A stretch of 63,823 nucleotides of DNA from Clostridiales bacterium UBA4644 (GTDB lineage Bacteria; Bacillota; Clostridia; Oscillospirales; Butyricicoccaceae). The notes beneath the pieces were generated by a model that made no database searches, was not told the DNA's origin, and worked only from the letters and a program-made list of their open reading frames with translations. The position numbers and the translations under genes are program-made. Below are positions 58,726 through 63,823 of the stretch, piece by piece (position 1 is the stretch's first letter; the number at the start of each line of letters is the position of its first letter). Location: the NCBI GenBank assembly GCA_002405755.1, contig DHMK01000076.1, positions 1 through 63,823 on the forward strand. Reading direction: 5' to 3'.

Positions 58726-59447
58726 GCCTGCTCCCTCCCCTCCAGAATGGCGTTTGCCACCAGCACATCGGTGGGCGTGGTGAGCTTGATGTTTTCCCGG
58801 TCGCCGGGGACGATCACCGGACGCATCCCCATGCGCTCCAGCGCCGCCAGCTCGTCAGTGGTCTCCGCGCCGGCCTCCAGGGCGCCCTGCAGCGCCGCCA
58901 GCAGCAGGGGCTTTTCCGCCATCTGGGGGGTCTGCATGGCGCGAAGCTGTTCCCGATCTACCGTGGCCAGCGCACGATCCGCCCCGTTGATCCTTTTAAT
59001 GGTGTCCGTCACTGGGATGCCTGCGCCAGCAGCGCTGTAAAGAAATGCCGCTTTACACACATCTCCAATGACCTGTTGGCTCACCAGTGGTCGCGCGCCA
59101 TCGTGGACCGCCAAATATTCGCACTCCAGCGAGGCCTCGCAAGCGGCGCGGTAAACGCTCTCCAGCCGGCTTGCGCCGCCCCGGATGACGCGGGTCAGCT
59201 TCGTAATGCCCAGCTGCCGGCCCAGCGCCGCATATTCCGCCATATGCTCCTCCGCCGCAGCCAGGATGATCTCTCGGATATAGGGACTCTGCTGAAAGGC
59301 CAGCATCGTCCGCCCCAACGCCGGGACGCCGCGAAGCGGGATCAGCTGCTTATTTTCTCCCCCCATCCGGCGGGAAGCCCCGGCCGCCGCGATGATCACG
59401 GTAACAAAGGGCGTCTCCTCCTTCTTTTTCCGGCCAAACAGACCCAT
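58722..59447 (-). CDS. ispD: 2-C-methyl-D-erythritol 4-phosphate cytidylyltransferase
   Basis: A 241-residue nucleotidyltransferase adding CMP to MEP. AAAGASRRMGGENKQ binds CTP, VIRGGASRLESVY and AVHDGARPLV are conserved, and the C-terminal GDRENIKLTTPTDV completes the site. A short basic leader (GRKKKEE) precedes the core. ATG 59447 follows AGGAGGGG; a TTG 15 bases earlier is less likely. CarD lies just upstream. Confidence 0.95.
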   Translation of the reverse strand: MGLFGRKKKEETPFVTVIIAAAGASRRMGGENKQLIPLRGVPALGRTMLAFQQSPYIREIILAAAEEHMAEYAALGRQLGITKLTRVIRGGASRLESVYRAACEASLECEYLAVHDGARPLVSQQVIGDVCKAAFLYSAAGAGIPVTDTIKRINGADRALATVDREQLRAMQTPQMAEKPLLLAALQGALEAGAETTDELAALERMGMRPVIVPGDRENIKLTTPTDVLVANAILEGREQA

Positions 59448-59531
59448 AAACCCCTCCTGCAAAAACCGGGGCCGTCTCCGACAGTCCCGGCAATGATCTA
59501 TCTTATTCTCTGCGCGCCCGTGTCATTCCGC

Positions 59532-60005
59532 CTACTCCAGCGGCTGCAGCAGCGTTTCTGCCTGTTCCAGCGGAATATTTCGCACCAGTGCGATCTCCGA
59601 GGCAAGGATCTGCCGGGCGGAAAACAGGATCCGCCGCTCCCCGGTAGAAAGCTGCTGCCGCTTTTCCCGGCGGGAAAGGCCGCGAACCACCCGGGCCACC
59701 TCATAAAGATCGCCGCTTTTGATGCGGAGCATATTTTCCCGATAGCGCTGGTTCCAGTTGGGCTGGTCCTTCGTTTCCAGCTGGGGCAGGGCCTGCAGAA
59801 GCCGTTCCAGCTCCGGCCCGGTGCTCAGCGGACGCAGGCCGACCTTTTCCCCCGCATCGCAGGGGATCAGCAGCTGCAGTCCGCCGCAAAGAAGCGTCAG
59901 GACATAATAGCTCCGCTCCTGTCCTGCCATGCGCTGTCTTGTGATCCCGCTGATCGTTCCCGCGCCATGCATGGGATGTGCGACGCGATCCCCTATGGAA
60001 TACAT
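59532..60005 (-). CDS. CarD-family transcriptional regulator
   Basis: A 157-residue CarD/CdnL protein. The N-terminal Tudor-like RNA polymerase-interacting domain opens YSIGDRVAHPMHGAGTISGI; the C-terminal helical DNA-binding domain spans about residues 70-157 and has the NWNQRYRENMLRIKSGD core. It stabilises open complexes at rRNA and other promoters in mycobacteria. A TTGTTT-17-TATAAT promoter and an AAGGAGG site precede it. The order carD-ispD-ispF is common in Clostridia. Confidence 0.92.
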   Translation of the reverse strand: MYSIGDRVAHPMHGAGTISGITRQRMAGQERSYYVLTLLCGGLQLLIPCDAGEKVGLRPLSTGPELERLLQALPQLETKDQPNWNQRYRENMLRIKSGDLYEVARVVRGLSRREKRQQLSTGERRILFSARQILASEIALVRNIPLEQAETLLQPLE

Positions 60006-60031
60006 AGGCCTCCTCCTTGCCGCTTTTTTCT

Positions 60032-60060
60032 ATTATACACCATATTCTGGGGAAAAACAA
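60032..60060 (-). promoter_or_regulatory. Sigma-A promoter of carD-ispD-ispF
   Basis: Minus-strand -35 TTGTTT (60060-60055), 17 bases, perfect -10 TATAAT (60037-60032), about 27 bases before the carD start. Confidence 0.8.
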
Positions 60061-60092
60061 GAGCCGGGAGGAAAGACTTTGCGCCCTTCTGC

Positions 60093-60136
60093 AAAAAACG
60101 GCGCGGCAGGGGAGCAAATCGCCCTCCTGCCGCGCC
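60093..60136 (-). terminator. Terminator after yebC
   Basis: Eleven-base stem GGCGCGGCAGG / CCTGCCGCGCC (60126-60136 and 60100-60110) with an extended loop, then TTTTTT on the minus strand. Confidence 0.93.
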
Positions 60137-60157
60137 GGTCTGTGCTTATTTGTTGGA

Positions 60158-60886
60158 TCAGTCCCGATCCCAGTTATGCCAGACGCTCTGGATGTCATCG
60201 TTTGCCTCCATCAGGTCCAGCATTTTTTCCATGTTCTTGATATCGTCCTCATTGGTGAGGGTGGTATAGGTCTGGGGGATCATCTGAACCTCCGCCTCCA
60301 GGAAGGAAAAGCCGTCCTTGGCGAGAGCTTCCTTCACCGCGTCGAAATCGTCCGGCTCGGTGTAGATCTCAAAGACCCCGTCCTCCACCTGGAAATCGGA
60401 TGCGCCGGCGTCCAGCGCCTGCATCATAACGGTCTCCTCATCCAGATCCTCGCCGTCGATGGCCAAAAAGCCCTTCTTGTCAAACTGCCAGGAAACGCAG
60501 CCGGAGGCGCCCATGCCCTTGCCGTATTTGTCCAGATAATGGCGGACCTCGGAGACGGTGCGGTTTTTATTGTCCGTCAGAGTCTCCACGATGACGGCGA
60601 TGCCGCCGGGGCCATAGCCCTCGTAGGCGGCGTATTCATAATTTTCTGCGGCGGCGCCGGATTTATATTTGTCCAGCGTGCGCTTGATGTTGTCGTTGGG
60701 GACGTTTTCGCTCTTGGCCCGGGCGATGACGGCAGCCAGCTTGGAATTGGAATTGGGATCGGCAGAGCCGCCCTCCTTGATGGCGATAGCCATCTCACGG
60801 GCGTATTTGGTGAAGATTTTGGCCTTCTTGGCATCGGCCGCGCCCTTGGTCTTCTGGATGTTGTGCCATTTGGAATGTCCGGACAT
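60158..60886 (-). CDS. yebC: YebC/PmpR-family regulator (translation-linked)
   Basis: A 242-residue three-domain protein. SGHSKWHNIQKTKGAADAKK is the invariant opening and IARAKSENVPNDNIKRTLDK follows. YebC proteins act as transcriptional regulators in some species and help ribosomes through proline stretches in others. It has its own TTGCCA-17-TAAAAT promoter and terminator. The monocistronic layout fits a housekeeping gene. Confidence 0.95.
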   Translation of the reverse strand: MSGHSKWHNIQKTKGAADAKKAKIFTKYAREMAIAIKEGGSADPNSNSKLAAVIARAKSENVPNDNIKRTLDKYKSGAAAENYEYAAYEGYGPGGIAVIVETLTDNKNRTVSEVRHYLDKYGKGMGASGCVSWQFDKKGFLAIDGEDLDEETVMMQALDAGASDFQVEDGVFEIYTEPDDFDAVKEALAKDGFSFLEAEVQMIPQTYTTLTNEDDIKNMEKMLDLMEANDDIQSVWHNWDRD

Positions 60887-60939
60887 AGATGGTTCCTCCG
60901 TATGATCATAAAATTAAAAAAACAGATTTCTGAGCATTT

Positions 60940-60968
60940 ATTTTACCACAAGCGTCCTCTGCTGGCAA
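60940..60968 (-). promoter_or_regulatory. Sigma-A promoter of yebC
   Basis: Minus-strand -35 TTGCCA (60968-60963), 17 bases, -10 TAAAAT (60945-60940), about 50 bases before the ATG; GGAGG precedes the start. Confidence 0.75.
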
Positions 60969-61062
60969 CCCCTTTCGCCGGGAAATTGGCAGGAAAAACG
61001 CGCGGGGCCTTCCCTTCCGCCGAAATCGCAGGCATTTTGTTCTTTCGTTCCCCTTTGCGCAT

Positions 61063-61091
61063 GCATAATCCGCTTCTCCCGCGCCAAACTA
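61063..61091 (+). promoter_or_regulatory. Sigma-G-like promoter before the 33-residue peptide gene
   Basis: GCATA (61063-61067) fits the Bacillus sigma-G -35 GHATR; CAAACTA (61085-61091) fits the -10 CATNHTA at six of seven positions; spacer 17. The leader to the Shine-Dalgarno would be about ten bases. No good sigma-A alternative is seen. Confidence 0.4.
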
Positions 61092-61117
61092 TGGTCAAAC
61101 ATCAGGAGGTGAAACAC

Positions 61118-61219
61118 ATGGAGCGCAAGAACGACCGTGAGAATCAGAGAAGGGAACGGCAGCCCCAGCGGGAAAATGACCGCAGCGATCAGAATCTGAC
61201 CAATTGCAAGGACCGCTGA
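61118..61219 (+). CDS. 33-residue hydrophilic peptide, unknown function
   Basis: A small gene with a consensus ribosome site AGGAGGTG six bases before the ATG and a proper terminator after the stop. The product is extremely polar (11 Arg/Lys and 7 Asp/Glu among 33 residues, with many Asn and Gln), without a hydrophobic segment, and has one Cys near the end (NCKDR). It resembles the Asn/Arg/Gln-rich tiny proteins seen in clostridial spores, but I do not recognise a named family. It is flanked by yebC (divergent) and the ArsC-like gene (convergent). Confidence 0.65.
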   Translation: MERKNDRENQRRERQPQRENDRSDQNLTNCKDR

Positions 61220-61231
61220 ACGGACCACGCT

Positions 61232-61284
61232 AAAAAAACAGGCTCCGATGGGAGGATCAAGCCTCCGCCGGAGCCTTCTTTTTT
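61232..61284. terminator. Bidirectional terminator
   Basis: Seven-base outer stem GGCTCCG (61241-61247) / CGGAGCC (61269-61275) with an inner GGAGG/CCTCC stem, then TTCTTTTTT; AAAAAAA at 61232-61238 serves the minus strand. It ends the peptide gene and the ArsC-like gene. Confidence 0.9.
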
Positions 61285-61618
61285 ACTTCCAGGTCTCCCA
61301 GACCTCCGGACAATAGCCCACGGTGGCCTGCTTCCCGTTGCGGACGATGGGCGTTTTCAGCAGCGCGGGATCCTCCAGCAGCCGGGTCTCCCGGTCATGC
61401 TCATAGGCCAGATACTTCAGCGTGGCGGCGTCCTTGTGCTTTTCGTTGATGAGCGGCTCCAGCCCGCCAATGGCCCGCTTGACGCTCTGCAGCTCGCCGG
61501 GGCTGATGCCATAGCGGGGCAGATCGATGCTCTGGAAGCGGATGCGCCGCTCCTGAAACCAGCGCTGGGCCTTTTTCGTATCGAAGCATTTGCTTTTTCC
61601 GTAGATCTGGATGTTCAT
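61283..61618 (-). CDS. ArsC/Spx-family thioredoxin-fold protein
   Basis: A 111-residue ArsC-like protein. IQIYGKSKCFDTKKAQRWF has the single N-terminal redox Cys (no CxxC, so not Spx of the classical type), and PIVRNGKQATVGY matches the C-terminal family motif (usually RP(I/V)V.NG). Members act as glutaredoxin-coupled arsenate reductases or have unknown redox roles (YffB type). There are no ars genes nearby. It is the last gene of the rluA-cof-yitT run and starts 12 bases after yitT. Confidence 0.82.
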   Translation of the reverse strand: MNIQIYGKSKCFDTKKAQRWFQERRIRFQSIDLPRYGISPGELQSVKRAIGGLEPLINEKHKDAATLKYLAYEHDRETRLLEDPALLKTPIVRNGKQATVGYCPEVWETWK

Positions 61619-61630
61619 GGTCCGCTCCCT

Positions 61631-62503
61631 TCACTGCTGCAGGTGCTTGAAGCCCTTGCCGAAGACCTCATTGATGTTGCTGAGCATCATAAAGGCGTTT
61701 TCGTCCTCCTCCAGCAGCAGCTTCTTCAGCGTGCCGGATTCATGCCGCCGGACGGCGCAGATGAGCACGGTGCGCCTGTCGCCGGTATACATCCCCTTGC
61801 CCTCCATGGCGGTGACGCCGTGGCCAAGCTTTTCCATAATGGCCCGAGAGACCTCCCGGGGCTTATCGGTGATGATCATGGCCTCCTTCTGCACATCCAT
61901 GCCGTAGACCAGTTTGTCGATGGCCTGACTGGAGAGAAAGCTGGTCATGATGGCATAAAGGGCGCTGTCCGGATTGCCGTAGATCAGGGCGGAGACGCCG
62001 ATGATGATGATATTGATGGAGAAGTTCACGGTTCCGATGGGCATATCCCGCTTTTTGTTGAGCCATTTGGCGATGATGTCCGTCCCGCCGGAGGTGCCGC
62101 CAGCCCGGAAGATGATGCCGAAGCCCGCGCCCATGACGATACCGCCGTAAAGGGCGGCGATGAGCATCTCCCCCTGAAAGGCCGGGATGGCCCCCGCCAG
62201 CAGATCCAGGAAAATGGCGCTGCACACCGTGGCAAAGGCGGTCTTGTAGAAAAACTGCCGCCCCAGGGTGCGCCAGCCCAAAAAGAACAGGGGGATGTTC
62301 AAAAGGATGGAGCAAAGGCCCACCGGCATGCTCAAAAGGTAGTTGATCACCAGCGCGATGCCGGCCACGCCGCCCATGGGGATGTGCAGCGGCTTGATAA
62401 AAAACAGCTGGCCCAGCGAATAGATCAGCGATCCCACTACGATCATGCCATATTGCTGCAGCTGCTCCCCAAGGGCCCGGGGAGCTTTGGTTTTTGCGTT
62501 CAT
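61631..62503 (-). CDS. YitT-family membrane protein (DUF161/DUF2179)
   Basis: A 290-residue membrane protein with five or six helices in the first about 200 residues and a C-terminal DUF2179 domain (EAMIITDKPREVSRAIMEKL). FFIKPLHIPMGGVAGIALVINYLL-type helix 1 to 2 loop and RAGGTSGGTDIIAKWLN are family hallmarks. DUF2179 is a PII-like ligand-binding fold. No transport substrate is established. It overlaps the Cof-type gene by four bases. Confidence 0.9.
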   Translation of the reverse strand: MNAKTKAPRALGEQLQQYGMIVVGSLIYSLGQLFFIKPLHIPMGGVAGIALVINYLLSMPVGLCSILLNIPLFFLGWRTLGRQFFYKTAFATVCSAIFLDLLAGAIPAFQGEMLIAALYGGIVMGAGFGIIFRAGGTSGGTDIIAKWLNKKRDMPIGTVNFSINIIIIGVSALIYGNPDSALYAIMTSFLSSQAIDKLVYGMDVQKEAMIITDKPREVSRAIMEKLGHGVTAMEGKGMYTGDRRTVLICAVRRHESGTLKKLLLEEDENAFMMLSNINEVFGKGFKHLQQ

Positions 62504-63312
62504 AAAAGCGCTCCCTTCTCCAAACGGCGGATCAGCGCCGCGATGGTATGACTGTCATTGTCCGGCAGAATGTGCTTTGCCAGGGCAAGGATCTGCGGAC
62601 AGGCATTTTCTGGCGCGCAGCTGTTGGGCGCGCACTGCAGCAGCTCCAGATCGTTGCTGCCGTCGCCCACGGGAAAGACCCGCTCCAGCTCCAGCCCCAT
62701 CTTTCGGATCAGAAACTGGGCGCTCTCGCCCTTGCTTGCGCCCTGCCGCAGGATCTCCAGCATGGTGGGCGAGGAATATTGCGCGAAAAACTGTCCCGGA
62801 AAGCGCTCCCGGATCAGCATCTCCGCCCGGGCCAGCGTCTCCCCCGCGCCGGTGATCACCAGATAGAGCCAGGGCTGGGGGATCTGCTCCGGCAGACAGG
62901 GGTTCCAGGGCAGCTTCACGCCTTCAAAATGCCGACGGGTGAACTCGCTCTCCTGGGCCACGTAGGCCCGGTGGCCCGCATAGACCTCCACGCCCAGCGC
63001 CGGAAGCGCCGCCATCAGCGCCCGGGCCAGCGCATAGCCCGTCTGCCCAACGCAGGCCTCGTAAAGATCCTGCCCCGTCTGAAAATCATAGACGACAGAG
63101 CCGTTGTATAAAATGGCCGGCGCATTCACCGCCAGCGCCGGGAAAAAGTGCTCCATGCCCTTCAGACTGCGGCCGGTGGCCACGGTGAACCGGCCGCCGT
63201 TTTCCATATAATACCGGATGGCCGCCTGATCCTCCGTGGAGATCTCCCCCCGCCCATTGAGCAGCGTGCCATCCAGATCCGTCAGGATCAGCGTATGTTC
63301 AAACTGCTTCAT
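62500..63312 (-). CDS. Cof-type HAD-IIB phosphatase
   Basis: A 270-residue HAD-IIB hydrolase. Motif I LTDLDGTLLNG, motif II TVATGRSLKG, motif III Lys region (QGASKGESAQFL) and motif IV FPVGDGSNDLELL are present, with the C2-type cap between. Likely substrates are sugar or coenzyme phosphates. ATG 63312 overlaps the upstream rluA stop (ATGA); the frame continues upstream but antisense-like and non-conserved. Confidence 0.9.
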   Translation of the reverse strand: MKQFEHTLILTDLDGTLLNGRGEISTEDQAAIRYYMENGGRFTVATGRSLKGMEHFFPALAVNAPAILYNGSVVYDFQTGQDLYEACVGQTGYALARALMAALPALGVEVYAGHRAYVAQESEFTRRHFEGVKLPWNPCLPEQIPQPWLYLVITGAGETLARAEMLIRERFPGQFFAQYSSPTMLEILRQGASKGESAQFLIRKMGLELERVFPVGDGSNDLELLQCAPNSCAPENACPQILALAKHILPDNDSHTIAALIRRLEKGALL

Positions 63313-63823
63313 GTGCGCTTCTCCAGCTTGCGAAGAAAATCGGAAAACCAGTCCGGCAGCGGGCAGGTGAGATGCACCGTCTGACCGGTGGTGGGATGGA
63401 CAAAGGTCAGCTCCCTTGCGTGGAGACACTGCCCTCCCAGCTGATAGGGGTCGCTTTTGGGGCCGTAGACCGGATCTCCCGCCAGAGGATGGCCCAGATA
63501 GGCCATATGGACCCGGATCTGGTGGGTCCGGCCCGTCTCCAGCCGGCAGCGCAGGTAGGTATAGCCCGGGTAGCGGGCCAAAACCTGATAGTGGGTGACG
63601 GCCCGCCTGCCGTCCGGCACAACGGCCATCTTTTTCCTGTCCCGCAGGGAACGGCCGATGGATGCATCCACCGTGCCCCGGTCCTCCTTCAGGCTGCCGA
63701 TCGCCACAGCCTCATAGACCCGGGAAAGGGTGCGATCCTTCAGCTGGGCGGAGAGGGCCAGATGGGCCCGGTCATTTTTGGCGATGATCAAAAGGCCGGA
63801 GGTGTCCTTGTCGATGCGGTGGA
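63309..63823 (-). CDS. RluA-family 23S rRNA/tRNA pseudouridine synthase (start truncated)
   Basis: The 5' part lies beyond the window; about 171 C-terminal residues are seen. The catalytic motif HRIDKDTSGLL (catalytic Asp; HRLD in most members) is at the window edge, followed by YEAVAIG, the ETGRTHQIRVHMAYLGHPLAGD signature (quoted in two parts: ETGRTHQIRVHM and GHPLAGDPVYG) and LHARELTFVHP. RluA-type enzymes isomerise uridines in rRNA; the target of this copy cannot be told. Confidence 0.9.
   Translation of the reverse strand, partial: HRIDKDTSGLLIIAKNDRAHLALSAQLKDRTLSRVYEAVAIGSLKEDRGTVDASIGRSLRDRKKMAVVPDGRRAVTHYQVLARYPGYTYLRCRLETGRTHQIRVHMAYLGHPLAGDPVYGPKSDPYQLGGQCLHARELTFVHPTTGQTVHLTCPLPDWFSDFLRKLEKRT

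Noticed and set aside
60887..61117. Longest gene-free stretch, checked for a riboswitch or small RNA.
   Set aside because: Only the yebC promoter and the proposed sigma-G-like promoter are recognisable; no conserved aptamer core or independent terminator was seen.
60938..61228. A 96-codon minus-strand frame over the small peptide, with a hydrophobic start that looks like membrane helices.
   Set aside because: The hydrophobicity is the expected complement of Arg/Asp/Asn codons on the other strand; it has a GTG start without a Shine-Dalgarno and spans two terminators and a promoter.

Overview
The window looks like chromosomal core DNA from a high-GC, endospore-forming member of the Clostridia, most likely Oscillospiraceae/Ruminococcaceae-like. 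The evidence is Firmicutes gene order (murB-rapZ-yvcK-whiA, dnaG-rpoD, yicC-remA-gmk-rpoZ-priA-def-fmt-rsmB-rlmN-stp-prkC-rsgA, cdaA-cdaR, carD-ispD-ispF), sporulation and germination genes (gerA operon, spoVB-like, sipL-like), GC-rich codon use and Shine-Dalgarno starts. No phage, IS element, CRISPR array or integrase is visible. The assignment rests on gene content alone.

Layout. 1-270: 3' end of an NhaC-type antiporter, facing a minus-strand block. 348-11800 (minus): murB, a YdcF-like membrane protein, rapZ, yvcK, whiA, dnaE, pcrA and a HAD-IIA phosphatase, i.e. wall precursor synthesis, carbon/wall control and replication. 11918-15246 (minus): gdhA, sdaAB, sdaAA and a GNAT gene, an amino-acid deamination operon with its own promoter, operator-like palindrome and terminator. 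15397-21198 (minus): LysR regulator, metallophosphoesterase, dgt, dnaG, rpoD. 21326-25045 (plus): MATE exporter, M3 oligopeptidase and a permuted papain-like protein. 25117-30514 (minus): gerAA-gerAC-gerAB, dapA, ridA and a small MGMT-type protein. 30838-34502: an orphan BMP-family lipoprotein, a lower-GC chloramphenicol acetyltransferase-like gene, tRNA-Pro(GGG) and a SpoVB-like flippase.

34575-40217 (minus): P1 peptidase, a second HAD-IIA phosphatase, a SipL-like SPOCS/LysM protein and a secreted leucine-rich-repeat protein. 40272-52910 (minus): the long translation/PASTA-kinase operon. It resembles the Bacillus yloC-to-rsgA order except that coaBC is absent and a YugP-type metallopeptidase lies between fmt and rsmB. 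52957-58152 (minus): cdaA-cdaR (c-di-AMP), an FAD oxidoreductase and a DUF3343/cysteine-desulfurase-like pair. 58249-60886 (minus): carD-ispD-ispF and yebC. 61118-61219 (plus): a 33-residue peptide gene. 61283-63823 (minus): ArsC-like protein, YitT, Cof phosphatase and the start-truncated RluA pseudouridine synthase.

Most genes are ordinary, and no wholly new multi-gene system is evident. The more unusual signals lie between genes: sigma-E-like promoters before the spoVB-like gene (apparently leaderless) and the sipL-like gene, a sigma-G-like promoter before the 33-residue peptide, palindromes at gdhA, dapA and the MATE gene, and two places where a terminator is nested with the next gene's promoter. 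No gene-free stretch exceeds 300 bases; the longest (60887-61117) holds the yebC promoter and the presumed promoter of the small peptide.
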